Assembly: GCA_030737875.1 (NCBI GenBank)
Contig: CM060918.1
Coordinates: 884,293,903-884,357,902, forward strand
Source: Allium sativum
Lineage: Eukaryota > Streptophyta > Magnoliopsida > Asparagales > Amaryllidaceae
Direction: 5' to 3'
DNA: 64,000 nucleotides
Part shown: positions 34,759 to 47,468 of the stretch, one piece after another
Position numbering within the stretch: the stretch's first letter is position 1
How the letters are laid out: every line of letters starts with the position of its first letter
Notes under the pieces: generated by a model
What the model was told of the DNA's origin: nothing
The model's database searches: none
The model's input: the letters and a program-made list of their open reading frames with translations, nothing else
Program-made: the position numbers and the translations under genes

Positions 34759-37700
34759 TGTAACACCCCACCTCCGTTAAGGTCACTCACAAAGGGAATG
34801 CCTTAACTTTGGTGGAGCATTTTAGTAAACAGAACAGAAACTTACAAGACAGATAAAACAGTACTTGAAAAATTTTAACTTTATTACAGCGGAAACAGAA
34901 ATTAATATGGTTACATCCTTTCAATTTCAGAATTCAAGTACAAAATATCAGTCTTGTACAAAAGCCTTCAAAATGCAAAATTAAAATCATAATCCCCATG
35001 GAACGGAAGCTATACAGAGCCAAGCCATACTTTAAGCACTTCAAGCAAAGAGAAATCCGGATCAAGCTAAAGTATTTCCCTCCTTGGATAACCTGGGGGG
35101 GAAACGGAAGAAAGGAGGCGAAACAACAAGGGTCAGACAAAAAGTCTGGCAAGTCCAGTGACTTTCAGCATATGAACAGATAATAATAATATGATATGAA
35201 CATAAAACTGGATGTGAGATAACTATAACAGATGTATCAGATATAACAGAAAAACAGAATGATATAAACTATTGTTTTACACTTCTCTGCACTAATACTA
35301 GTATAGCAGAATTAGGTGTCATCCTAATGTCTAAATTGAAGCAGGAACGGGTACAGAATACTTTAACAGAAACAGAATGCTAATAATGGGCCTTTACTAC
35401 CCGATCAGAAACAGACAGAAGAAGAAACAGATTTATCTCTACGGAAACAGAATGTGGAATTAGGTGTACACTAGTAATGGGCCTTTACCACCCGAACAGA
35501 CGGTACCACACAGAAACAGACAGGTGTTACCACCCAACAGAAACAGACGGTACCAACAGAAACAGACAGAACTAAGCGTACCCTAAAACCCTACCCCAAG
35601 CGATCGGCTCCCTAATACATAAATATCCTGTGTCGGCCCCACAGTAGGGTGTATCACTCCCTAAAGTGACAACCAATTGGCACAGACCTATTTACAGATG
35701 TCACGGCGTCTTACATCCTCAGAGGCAGACCGGGATCCATGCACGCACATGACCCGGTTGGAACGCACCATCAACACCCCTCGCCATTATCAGAATGAAC
35801 CACTTATAATTAGTTCAGTAAGCGTGCCCGGACCCTACCTACTGTTGGGTCAAAGTTTTGATACCAGAAAGGGTTACTGACTAATATGGGTCCCAAACAA
35901 CAGATGACACAAGTAATTCCCCTCCTAACCTTGTGTCCCCAGACTAACAGATTTCAGATTAACTTGTTTACAAGTTCAGACATACGGAATTCAGATTTAC
36001 TAATTCACAAATTAAGTTAACAAGTTTTCAGACTAACAGGTCAGATGTACAGATTTTTCAGATTTGTCTAACTTTGTATTGGGCCTACAGATTCATGGAC
36101 GGGTTTTACTACATCTATTAATCCCTTTTGTTTAACCCTATTTTTCCCCAATACGTTTTAGACGTCATTCTTATCTTAGATTTGCATTAATTAATTATTA
36201 ATGCACAGACCTCTCACATTAGGTCGGTAGCTTGTGGCCGCTGGATATGCCGGGCGGTTCCGGGCAGACTTCTGCCACAAGCCAGACCTAACCTCGTGTC
36301 TTACGCATGTTATGACTAACTTCTCACATTAGAACCTATTGTTTGCGGCCACTGGATGTGCCGGGCGGTTCCGGGCAGATTTACGCCGCAAACTCATTCT
36401 AACCTCGAGTTAGCCATGTTTATCTTTGCGGCCAATTAATTAATAATTTACCGTTTTTGCGCACGCCCAATATATATGCCAATTCAGATTATATCAATAA
36501 CAGGATGATTATATCAACATAGCAGATAACAGATTTTATATGACTTAACGGATTTAGCAGATTAAGCAACTTAGCAGATTTTAGCATATAACAGATTAGG
36601 CATCTCAACAGACAAATTTAACAGATTAGGCATTTCAATCTAAATAGCAGTCTAGGCCATATAACAGAACTAGTAGTTTAGGCAACTTAGCAAATTTGCA
36701 GATTTAGCAGATTTAATATTTCTAAAGGTTCTATTTACATGCCTTGCCTAATCATAAATTAGGCCTAGATTCATATGCCTATATAATTGTCATGATTCAC
36801 AATATGAACATATATTCCATGTTTGCATAAATTTACATAGCGCAGAATATGGACATAATTTACCATATAACATATGTTCCAATTTTTGTTAAACTAGCAT
36901 TTTACAGCAGATTCACATGTAAATTATACCAAATATAACCATTAATTTCAATGCATGCCATATATCCAAAAATCCCTATTTAGGTGTAATCACAATAATA
37001 GATATCCTAATTAATGTAAATCTTTTACACCTAAGTTTCCATATCTTCTTCTTTTTGAGTCATGAATCATTATGCAAACTATACCCAACAATCTAAATCT
37101 TTAAATCATATCTTCTAAAAATCAAATCTTGACTTTTATATGCATTTTGTCCAAAGTCTCAAATCATATGTAATCTTACAGTGGTTCCTCTTCTTCTTTT
37201 ATCACAGAATATGCATAGGTCTAAAACTAGTTTATAACATATGCTCATCTTTCTAATTAATTACAGATCTAAATTACAACGTAACTATGCATACAACATG
37301 CATAAATTATATGTTCATAGTCGAATTTATGCATCCAATCCCAAGTCACATGTCCAATATATTTTATGCCTCAGACCTAAAGTCATACATTCAATTTAGT
37401 CTTGTCAAATTTCGCATCATTCACCCCAAAATTTGCGTTCATACGTTCATCTCTTATGAGATTAGGCACAGGCTCGTGGTAGCCTGGCTATAGAAACAGA
37501 AAAGAAGAAAGGAATATAGAACAGTCACAGAAAACAGATCTAACAGAAGAGAATACAACCTCAAACTCAGATTTAAATGCATATCAAAATTATAATTAAC
37601 GTTTATAGCGGAGAATAACTGTACTTGCCTTGATTGGATTAAAGAAAGAACTTTAACTTGTTGTAGAATCTTTGTAGAAACTTTATTCTCTAGTTTGAAT

Positions 37701-38365
37701 TGAGTTGCTTAGGCTGATGTTGATTATCTTCTAGTTTTAATTCCAGCAGAGCAGAGACGCCATTTTTATTTTTTTATTAGAAGAAGAGAGCAATGGAGGC
37801 TAGAGAATTGTGTAAGAAACCTAGGTAGAGTCTAGGGTCATTTTATAGAGTTTATGAACTGATTAGGACCATTGATGTTGCATGGATTGATCATAGCCAT
37901 TCATTCGCAAGAGGGACCAATTAGAGCCTGCCACCTAGCCCTAATGACAAAGCAGACCACAGAAAATCGACCAACATAAAATAGGCCAGCCAGGGTGGAC
38001 TGGGTTCGACCTGGGTCTGGACCAGGTCGACAGCCCTGTCGACAGCCCTGTCGACCTGGTTAGACCAGGTCGACAGCCCAGTCGACCTGGGTGTCTTAGG
38101 CGGGAGTTTTCCCGCCTTGGCCAATTGGGCCCGGTTTTAATTTTTAAACTGTTTTATTCTGTTCGAATTTTAAACTTAATTCAGAAACTTCCGAAGGCTA
38201 TATCTTCTTCATACGGACTCCGTTTTTCGAAAACTCGGACTCTATTTCGCGTATTTTTCCGAGACGAACGCAATGGCGTATCCCGTTTCCCTTAGTTCTT
38301 TGATTTCAAATTAATTATACTTTAATTTGTTAATTCCACAGTTATAGAATACACGGGGTGTTACA
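34759..38365 (-). repeat. K 5' LTR (3607 bp)
   Basis: The sense-strand start is TGTAACACCCCG at 38365. A block shared with J (about 38228-38303) lies in U3. The leader from the TATA site to the PBS is about 3 kb and includes the twin hairpins (about 36219-36402). Confidence 0.94.
37839..37848 (-). promoter_or_regulatory. K TATA box
   Basis: Minus-strand CTATAAAATG, about 520 bp into the 5' LTR, at a position comparable to the J TATA box. Confidence 0.6.
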
Positions 38366-38370
38366 GGATG

Positions 38371-38978
38371 TGGCAAGCGTAGCTCAATTTCGATATATTT
38401 ATTGATTATACTCAACTTCAATTCCTAAGTATGGATATAGTCGAGAATTTCGGATTGTCTTCTCAGGATTTAACAAAAGAAATCAATAAAATCCGAGTAC
38501 AACTTATGCTCAGTTTGAATTTCCAGGTATGGATTATGCTTGAAAGGTTGGGTCCCATTGCTAGGATTTGGCGGGACGATTTAATTATCACTCGATATGG
38601 TTTATACTTATAATGGGCATCTAAGCATAGTTTATGCTTGAAAAGGTTAGGCGGTGCTATCAGGATTTGACACATCTATTTGCCTTATCTCTTAACAGCT
38701 ATGAATTTTACTCGCAACGGGATGGGCCCAACAAGGCCCTGGCTTTCTCAGATTTCTCCTGTAATACGATTTTGAGTGATCGTTAGATTTCTGGTTTCCT
38801 ACTCTTCTTATAAGATGGTCCGATGTGACCATCGATTTCTGGTTTACTATTAATACGATTCAGCGCGATCGTGGCTTTTTTGGCTTCTATTCATATTGGA
38901 TTTCTATGGATTATGGACTTTTGAACGATCCAGAACACATTCTCCTTTGCCAAGAAAGAAATGTTCTCAGGGGCAAAG
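38371..38978 (+). other. C post-gag region, second part, with PPT
   Basis: Continues the internal part of C after K. Words such as GATTTCTGGTTT match D at 62390-62520. Ends in purine-rich AGGGGCAAAG before the 3' LTR. No gene. Confidence 0.7.
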
Positions 38979-39231
38979 TGTAACGTGTTGACAAGTATTT
39001 TGACAAGTCCATCACAACTCAGGCTTCTATCAAGCAAACACTCTGGACCCGAGTGTAGATTCCAACTAACATGCATTCACTTAGTTAAAGTGTTGGAGCT
39101 TTTAGGATTTCATTTTTGTGCACTTGAGGCCTGGGCTTGGAGCTAATTATTAGCTCGAATAAAGGAAGTTCAACTTTATTACATTAGCTTTGGATTGAAC
39201 TGTTCAAAGCGAGACTTAGGGATTGGCTAGC
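38979..39231 (+). repeat. C 3' LTR, first part
   Basis: Begins TGTAACGTGTTGAC and matches 26060-26330. Interrupted by F at the CTAGC duplication. Confidence 0.8.
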
Positions 39232-41439
39232 TGTAATAGCCCGCATTTTACGTATCGGAAGATCATAATTTTTTTCTTACTTTATTCCCTAAGGATTGGA
39301 TAATTCTCATATTATAATATGTTACTTATTGGGATGTGAGACATGTCCATAATTTTTACCAATCTTTTATGACCATTTTGTGACTGTTAGTCTTGTATAG
39401 GGCATAACTTTTGACTTAGGTCGAATTAGGTATTGTGATATGTGCCATTGGAAAGGAAATGATGATTGCCTTTCCATAGAGTGGCCATATTAAGGATTTG
39501 GCTCAACGGTTTGGGAGGAATCGCTGTTTCAAGCTTTCACAGTTGGCTGTTCAGGTTTGATAAGCCATAAGGGGATGATTTGGGGAGGCCCATTAGTGGG
39601 CTGGTGGAGGCTATAAATAGGGGGTAGGAGGCATGAAGAATAGTTTACTTTCTCCATTCTCTCATTTGGAGGAGCCTGTGATCCTTCATTTCTTCATTCT
39701 CCTACACCTTTCTACCATTAAAATTCTAGATGTACATAAGAGAATCGAAGATCTACATCATTTGAAGCTAGATCTACACCATTTCAAGGGAGAATCCATC
39801 AAATTGAAGAGTTTGGATCAAATTCTTCGTTGTTCGGATCTAGATTTAGATGTTTTTGAGTTGTTTTGGAGAATTAGTGAGTGATACGCATCTCTAACAT
39901 GGATTCAATCAAGTATATGAGTTCTATGATCTTAATTTCATCATTTTCAAGTCGTATTCCTTAGATCCATATCATGGTAAGTATTATGTCATATGTATCG
40001 CTATAGGATCTAACTTAGCAATCGGTAATTTCTATGCTATTTCATATGTTTATGTGAGTTAAACCCACTACTACAAAAGTGGGCATATTCGACACTATTT
40101 TACTGTGGCCGTAGATCAAAAAAGCGTTGCAGTGGCCCCTTTTTTCAAATACGCAACACCAGGGGGCATGGCATTCGCGGCCGTTGCATTAGCCATCTAA
40201 GGCAACGCTTTTTCCCATCTACAGCCACAGAAAGAATGCGTTGCATTATAGCCGTAATGCAACACTATTGGCACGTAATGCAACATTATTCAGCGTTGCC
40301 TTAAGCATTAGTTAGGGCCTGACTTCCAGTGGGGCCACGTCAGCTGTCTACATGTCACATGACACGTCATCTCTCCATGTCAGCTGCCCACGTGTCACAT
40401 GCCACATCAGCTATCCACGTAAGCTGTGGGGTCCACGTGCGACGAGTAATTAATTATATTTAATTTAATGCAATACCACTGCAATATGTAATGCAACACC
40501 ATTATCATGAAATGCAATATCAATAAAGGCTAACGCAACAGTAGAAGAAGGAAAATGCTACACTAGAAGATAGAAAATACAATGCTTTGATTAAAATTTT
40601 TGCAATACAGGTTTTGTACAAGAAACTCATCCAAAGCAATTGTTTTAATTATCCAAATATCAAAACTCAAAAATCAGCTACACCATTTTCTTCGTTGTAT
40701 ACAGTAAGATCGAACTACTTCAAGAATAGGTAATTCAACGCTTTAAATATATAACACATACGATCAAATACAAGTGCTAACAAATACGATCAGTGTGCAT
40801 TCTACAAAGTAGCAATGCCATGAACCAGAAACTGTATCTCTCTATGTCATTTCAGGTCCTCCACTTGCCGGCTGTATCTCTCCTCGTCATTTCAGATCCT
40901 ACAATTTGAATTTACAAGTTATTAATTTGATAAGTGCATATGTGATGTGTGCATGCATCTGTGCATTTGGCCATCTAATTAACTTATAAATCTTAGTGAA
41001 TTACACATACAATTATAACAGTTGACCAATCAGCATTGGTCACTACGTGCCACCTCATCAGAAATAGAATTGAGTATGCTTCGTCTTCTATACAAGCATT
41101 TCCAATTCGCATATCTGCCTGACACCATCCATTGGGTCCCTCGCACATCCTTTCAAGCGTCAGAACATCATCTCCTCCATATCCCCTAAACCCCAATCTT
41201 CGAAATTTTAAAAAGAAAAAAAACAATGGACTCGTCTTTGTACATCACAGCCACCGTTCTTAAGGACATTGGAATTTCGAAGCTGTGAAAACGTTCTTAA
41301 GGTGGCTCTCAATCATAATTCGTGGCCTATATGGGTAATACCCAACAACTCTTTTCTAGTATTATGCCCATCGTACAGAATGCGTGATCATGCCTTAATG
41401 TTGTAAGTTTTTACAAAACCTGGTGGTGCTATTTACCTG

Positions 41440-41817
41440 CAACCATGGTCTGATGAAGAATTTGAGCCCTCACCAGCATTAGAAGTGGAATCATGGGCTA
41501 AAGTTGATGGCTTTCCCGAGTTCCTAAAGAGTAATGTTCCTGCTGTTGAAGAAGTAATGAAGCCAATGGGACGAGTGCTTGTAATTGACGACTGTTACTG
41601 GTCTCAGTATGACCATACATCTTTCTACCTGAAAATGCAATTTTATGAAGGCATTGGCGATATCAATACTTTTGCTGCTCAAATCAATAACAAGGTCTAC
41701 TTCATTAAGGTTCAGCGCTGTACCCGTGCTCATCCTCGGACAAGGCCTGAACTTCATTTTGTGAGCAATTGGGAGGAAGAGGTGGTTCCATGTTTGCATC
41801 ATTACGGATGGGAATAG
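41440..41817 (+). pseudogene. Possible captured gene fragment in CACTA, DUF4283-like
   Basis: The open part runs from about 41485; the reading extends upstream to GGAIYLQPWSDEEFEP. Order of features: a short LQPW block, then WAKVDGFPEFLKS, VEEVMKPMGRVLVIDDCYWSQYDHTSFYLKMQF, and KVYFIKVQR. This resembles the layout of the plant DUF4283 domain (a PW block, W-V-GIP block, then G-V-x-x-D) but the match is from memory and weak. There is no ATG at the natural start and stops lie upstream near 41400. The fragment looks captured by the transposon and may be expressed or dead. Confidence 0.4.
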
Positions 41818-41820
41818 GAA

Positions 41821-42120
41821 ATGGATTCAAATGAAAGATTTAATGCAATGATACAAGAAGCTGTTGAGCTACCCCCCTTGCCAAGCTTATTTCCGGAAGC
41901 CGCCCATGACAGACATGTTGATAACCAAGCCCCAATGAACCAGAGGAATGATCAGTGGGTAGATATAGAAGTTTATCAGGAATTTGACTGGCCAAACTAC
42001 CTCACCCCTTGTCCTGATGCTACGGGTGCATCACATGCGGCTGCTCACTTCGGACTGGCTCTCCTACAGCCACAAGGCCCTAACGAATCAGTTGGAAGTT
42101 CCACTGCCCTGCAACCCTGA
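41821..42120 (+). CDS. Open frame after the DUF4283-like fragment, unknown
   Basis: 99 codons, ATG three bases after the TAG of the preceding fragment and in the same frame: the two are 336 bases apart start to start. It may be the carboxy-terminal part of one reading split by that stop. Composition is acidic and proline-rich (ELPPLPSLFPEAA, DQWVDIEVYQEFDWPNYL). No known domain recognised. It could be a real captured exon or chance. Confidence 0.35.
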   Translation: MDSNERFNAMIQEAVELPPLPSLFPEAAHDRHVDNQAPMNQRNDQWVDIEVYQEFDWPNYLTPCPDATGASHAAAHFGLALLQPQGPNESVGSSTALQP

Positions 42121-43739
42121 TTTGGTATGAATTGATGCTACTATAATGTCAATTTTTTTTGGATGTGTATGTATATTAAGTTAACTTTATGATACTTTTG
42201 GATGTGGATGTGTATGTTATTTTTTGGATGTGTATGGTATGAATTGATCGATGCTGCCTTATTATACTTGTGTGTGTGTGTATACTTGTGCGTGTATGGT
42301 ATTATACTTGAAAGTTACACAGCCACTGATGCTGGCTTATGATACTTGTGCGTGCATGTTAGATACGGGTATTTGTATCACAAAACCGCAGTGCATACAC
42401 ACCACAGTGCATACACACCATAGTGCATATCACAAAATCGAAACGTTGAAATTGGTAGTTTCCAAAATCAAATGGAAAATACCTGTGCGTGTTATAAGAT
42501 ACGGGTGAACGACTCGTCCGGATCGGGAAATTGGTAGCCTCAAGCACACCGCAGTGTTACACATGTATCTGTATCACAAAACCTCAAGCATACAATTATA
42601 TGATAATGTAAATGAACGCAAAGTGCAAATCACTTTCGATTGTAAAGTCCCCATTCCTTAACTAGCTCGACCTCTATAATAAACCAATGTCTTTTTCATG
42701 CCAATAGCCCAGTTCTCATGGTTTATTGTTGGGTACAATTTTCGAATAAACCTCAGCATAATCCCAAATCCCAAATCAATAGTCAAAGCGCAACTAATTA
42801 CTCATAATCTAGTCTTTCACCGACTAATCACTCATAAGCGAACGGGTTTTCCTAAGTTTGGGATGTCCAAGCAACTAATTACTCATAAGCGAATGGGTTT
42901 TCTAAAATGTAACAAATAAACTACTTACTAATTACTCATAATCCAATCTATAATAAGCGTAACTAATTCACAGTGCTATACAAACTGAACCTAAGTGAAA
43001 AAACTGGCGATGTCAATGCCCTGAGCAATCAAAGCTAGAAAGCGTTTCAAAGCTTCAACCTTTTCAGAATAGAATTTGCTGTCGAGGAGAGGAGCGATAC
43101 TGACGTGAATTTAGGTTTAAATTTTTGTCAATAGTAAAAAGGGGGAAAACAATTAGATGATAGAGAAGAAAACAATTTCGTAAAGGCAGATCGCGCCAAA
43201 ATTTCGTCAAAATAATGCAATGACGTGGCTGTCAATGATTGGATGATGGCTATCGTTAAGATCATCAGACCGACAGATGGTTTGAACCATTGGATTAATC
43301 TTGCATCTACGGTTGGGGTTTTAATATATTGATAACGCGGATCGCTGAGATGGATTATATGTACGTATTGCTACGCTTTTATCTGGTGTTGCACGTCGAA
43401 ACACTAGAATTCCCACCACAACAATGCATCCACGTATAATGCAACAACATATGAATGATGTTGCAGAAGCTCAAAGAAATCATAGCTTTCGCCACACTTT
43501 TCATGCAACGCACACAAATTAGAGTCGAATATGCCCAGTTTTGTAGTAGTGACCCATAATTATGTTCATATATTCACTTACCATGATTTTGGTGGAGTTT
43601 GCATAATTTTGATGAAAATTGTCATATTCATGTTGTTAGTGATTCATAACGTGTTTATTATTGTAATTGATGAATTGGATGAATAGATTTCATCGAGTTA
43701 GTTGACTGGTGGAGTTTTGGTCGAATTTGGACTTGGATT

Positions 43740-44045
43740 GGACATGTGCAGGTTTTTGGTCGGTCCAAAGTGGGTCTGGTCGACATAAAGTGGGTCTGGT
43801 TGGTCCAGAGTGGGTCTTATGGCATAAAGTGGGTCTACTCAGTCCAGAGTGGGTCTGGTCGGTCCAGAGTGGGTCTGGTAGGCATAAAGTGGATATGGTC
43901 GGTCTAGAGTGTGTCTGGTCGGCATAAAGTGGGTCTGGTCGGTCCAAAATGGGTCTGGTCGGCAAAAAGTGGGTGGTCGGCATAAAGTTGGTCTGGTCGC
44001 CAAAATGTGGGTCTGGTCGACACAAAGTGGGTCCAATCGGACATT
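43740..44045 (+). repeat. 20-bp G/T-rich minisatellite in F
   Basis: About 14 imperfect units alternating GTGGGTCTGGTCGGTCCAGA and GTGGGTCTGGTCGGCATAAA. Open frames on both strands here (such as 43690-44091) are repeat artefacts. Confidence 0.88.
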
Positions 44046-45334
44046 TCTGGTGGGACATTTCTGGCTGGACATTTCTGTGATATTGTGACATTTAAGTGAA
44101 TTCAATGGGGAATGTCGAAGTGATGTGAAGTGTTCGTTGCTAGTCGTAATGCAACGGGTGTGATGACAACTCAAAAGCGTTCTGAGCTTGTCGAAAATGG
44201 TTGGATGGTCGCCGTCGATGATGACTAGAGATACCGAAAGCCGAGGAATTATTGTTATAGTAGGGTCTAGTGGGATCAAAGTAGGGGTTACACGATTTTG
44301 TCATATGGTCGAGTACGTTGGGCGTCGTGTATGGCTTGGACATGTTTCGTCGTATGGCATGTGGGTTTTTTGCTAAAACCGGGGTTTACCATTGACTCTT
44401 GACGGACGACAAATTGTTTGGCCGGTCATACAATTAACAATGGTTTCGAAGAAGGATTGACGGTGATAACCAGAGTCTGCCATACATGCTAAATTTATGT
44501 TTGTACCATCTCACGTAGATTATCCAACGTCGAAGTAGATGTTCCTTAGGTGCTTGTCTGATATTGGTTTCGGCCTCTAGGGCTTGTGCTTGAGGAATGT
44601 TGAATTCGATTAGGATGGTTTACGTGAGATCTATAATCTGGATGCTATGAGTGCTATTGATAGTTGTTTTTGATTGCCATGGATAAATGGTTGTTTTGGT
44701 TCCCATGGATGTATGGTTGCAATGTTTGATGTAAAGGCTATCACTGTCCATTGTAGGAAAAACGGGAGTTGAGTTCTTTTCTGGTGTTAAGGGTAGATTA
44801 GTTCATTTATTTACCCATTCTCATATACTTTATTGATGATTTAGTTAGCTGTTTTATTGCTAACTAAGACTGTTGTTTGACTCAAGATTTTATGTTTCTC
44901 TCTTATTACCTTGGGTTGTTCATCCGATTGTTGGATGAGTAGACTAAGTAGCTGGTGACATGTGATAGCTTAGCGAGGACGATGTTGTAGTTCGGAGGCG
45001 AGTAGGAGGCTGGCGTATTATCTTACCTACTATATAATATTTGGATTCCTACTGTTTGTTATTCGTTTCTTTGTGATGTAGTGAGGAAAAGTTGTATAAA
45101 CACTATTGTTTTTATCCATGTTATTGGATATTACTTTCTAGTTGTTGGTGCTTTCTGCGTCACTATTAATACCTGTTGTATATGTTCTATTATATTTTAT
45201 CCTTACGCCGTGAGTTACGACAGGTTCCCATGGTGTTATCATACCTTGATGATAATCCACAGCTGCTTGACATGCCTTTCAGTGCATTATTTCTCTTTTC
45301 TAGTGTAGGGGTTGTCAGTACTTGTCACACTAGC

Positions 45335-45680
45335 CCGGATCAAATTCGATCCCACTGCATACGAAGGATTATGTCAAATGAATCACCTCGTATCGAACTG
45401 AATGATCCAATCCCACTAAAGCAGTTACTAGACATGAACGTGTATATACTCTGGTGGATAACTCCACATTCCCCACACCAATAAACCCGAATTGGGTTAC
45501 ACTTGGTAATGCACAATCCAGGGATGCTTTCCCCACATTCCCCACAATGCTCCGAGATCTCCTGCGCAACTGCCACGTGATAGTTCGATCCGAACTAATG
45601 CCTTCCTATAAATACTACACTTCATTGCTGGTGAAGGGGATCCTCTTCTAGTTTTTAGGCTTGGTATCCTCTATTGTTAA
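45335..45680 (+). repeat. C 3' LTR, second part
   Basis: Resumes after F and matches 26330-26670, including TATAAATA at 45607-45614. Interrupted at 45681 by D. Confidence 0.8.
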
Positions 45681-47468
45681 TGTTAACACACTTTTTGGTC
45701 GAAGGTGTAACACATCAAGAACATCATCAAAAAACACAAAACGATTCGATCGAAGACGCGACTTATTCAGAAAATGATCGGAAATGGTGGCGATTCGTAA
45801 AATCATCGTCGATAGGCTTGAAAAAGCTGGCATAGTAAAAATATGTGATTGACACGGTCTAATCAGCTCAAAACGTTAAGCGCATCGATCCGATCACGTG
45901 GTAAAACTCGTCGTGCAAAAATATATGGATTTGGTAAAAAGCAGTGTCGCGCACTCATAGATAGCTGATCGAAACACGCCGATCACGAAAAATGGCTTGC
46001 GCGACTCGCGGCGCCAAAATATGGTAAATGGAAAAAGCTGATTTAGCTCGTTAAAAAGGCCTAATCGGCACATTAAAATCATGAAAAACCATGTTGAAAA
46101 CCTTGGTCGATAAATCTGGTAAAAGTGGCAAGCTCAGCTTTGACACGAAGAAAAACAAGCAACAAACATGACGGCTCACTCAAAAAGCGTGTGCCTATCC
46201 CTGGCTGATCACACAAGAAAAATGGTCAATCATCACATCTGGCACCGAAATCGATCACCCTAGCCCGATCACCAGTTTTCCCACGTGTGCATCAGTGATC
46301 AAGGATCTTGGCAGATGGATCCGCATGGCTTTGCATCGCATTAGGCGTGATGCGATATTTGTAACGGGTAAGAAAAGGCGACTAATCATCCGATTTCTAG
46401 ATGCGAAAAATTGGGATCGCATCTGTGTGATGCGATGAAAACACGAGCCCGACATTGTGATTTGATGCGGAATTTGTGATGAAGGATTTTGGCAAGATGA
46501 TCTGCCATGTTTTCGGATGCGAGAATCTCGTGATCGTATCGGGTTGATGCGATGAAGTCACGAGCAAAACGCAGGGTTTCTGATGCGATTTTTGGGACGT
46601 GGGTTGGCTTGGCTAATGCCTAGCGATGTTGGCATGATCCAAACACCGTGAGGATCACATAAAATAAAGGGATCCGCACGTGATTTCTTCAATTTTTCTA
46701 ATTCAATCTGGCATAAGGGACAGGATCCGATTTCTTCACTCCGACACGTCTTAGATGTGATTTTCTGGATGCGACGAAGATATGATGTAATTTTTCATAT
46801 CCAAGCACACTGCAGGATGCAGGTTTTCATGTGTGGGTTCTGCGGTTTGCAATTTTATGATAGTGGATCCCAAATCTAACATACTCCTACCTAACCCACT
46901 CACCTGTAAATACCCCCCAAGCTTGGCTTTCATATGGATCTTTTTCGGATTGGATTTTTGGACTTTTTGAAGCTCTCAAGCACCATTAATGGCTTCCATC
47001 TTCTTCTCCATGACTACTGGACATAGCACGGATGACTAAAACGTTGCGTAAACATTTTCCATCAACTTTAAGGCATCTACAAGGATAAAATCACCACTTT
47101 TGGGCTATTTTGGGAATTTTTGGCTTTCTTAGACATTGAAGCTACTTTTTGGACACTGTTAACCAAGTCAGCATATTTCATCCAATGAAGAAGAACAAGG
47201 GTATTTTAGAAAAAAATTAGAATTAACAAGCATTTTTTTGTTCTATTTTAACACTTTGTACTCAAATATCCGAACTTGTTCAATTTTGTAATCAGTGGTT
47301 ATATGATGAACGATTACTATAAAGTGGACGTAGGCATTAATGCCAAATCACTATAAAAAGTTATGCGCTCCTGTATTACTTTATTAAATCGTTGGATTAT
47401 TGTTTCATACCACACACAAATCTAGGGTTGGCATGTGCTGAATAGAGCAACAATTCCCCACGTCAACA
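45681..47468 (+). repeat. D 5' LTR (about 1.79 kb)
   Basis: TGTTAACAC... to ...CGTCAACA. It contains repeated GATGCGAT/ATCGCATC words, including the perfect hairpin ATCGCATC/GATGCGAT at 46416-46436 and related ones near 46331-46352 and 46533-46553. A TATA-like TGTAAATA lies at 46905. Short minus-strand frames here are not genes. Confidence 0.8.

Larger units (their letters stand above)
29171..38365 (-). mobile_element. Element K: young gag-only non-autonomous LTR retrotransposon
   Basis: 9195 bp, TSD GGATG at 29166-29170 and 38366-38370. Both LTRs are 3607 bp with about ten differences by eye, so the insertion is very recent. The internal part is 1981 bp: PBS, leader, gag, about 0.9 kb non-coding and PPT. 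There is no protease, RT, RNase H or integrase. Gag, leader, upstream promoter block and the last 500 bp before the PPT match J. It fits the class called TR-GAG elements. Confidence 0.93.
40066..43551 (+). mobile_element. Non-autonomous CACTA (En/Spm-type) DNA transposon
   Basis: 3486 bp. Terminal inverted repeats of about 30 bp beginning CACTACTACAAAA (40066-40095 and 43522-43551, about two mismatches), 3-bp TSD ACC (40063-40065 and 43552-43554). Many subterminal copies of GTTGCA/TGCAAC lie near both ends (40120-40310 and 43385-43510), typical of CACTA transposase binding regions. No TNP2-type transposase is present, so it depends on another element. It holds a gene-like fragment at 41440-42120. 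The rest (40310-41220, 42120-43380) is non-coding, with TG-rich and CTAATTACTCATAA repeats. Confidence 0.93.
39232..45329 (+). mobile_element. Element F: solo LTR of the B superfamily carrying a CACTA element
   Basis: TGTAATAGCC...CTTGTCACA, TSD CTAGC at 39227-39231 and 45330-45334. Without the CACTA insertion it is about 2.6 kb, the same as a B LTR, and its first 60 bp and the GGAAAGG/CCTTTCC region match the B LTR sense strand. There is no internal region, so it is a solo LTR. TATA box TATAAATAG at 39612. It also holds a 20-bp minisatellite. Confidence 0.88.
26058..45680 (+). mobile_element. Element C: gag-only Tat-like LTR retrotransposon, split by K and F
   Basis: The 5' LTR at about 26058-26870 matches 38979-39231 plus 45335-45680, the first part of the 3' LTR. 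D then interrupts and the remainder is beyond the window. The internal part is 26871-29170 plus 38371-38978. It contains a decayed gag and about 1 kb of non-coding sequence but no protease, RT or integrase. The PBS block resembles those of D and of the fragment at 13647, not the initiator-Met type. Confidence 0.8.

Noticed and set aside
43690..44091. 133-aa antisense frame with repeating units
   Set aside because: Direct translation of the 20-bp minisatellite.
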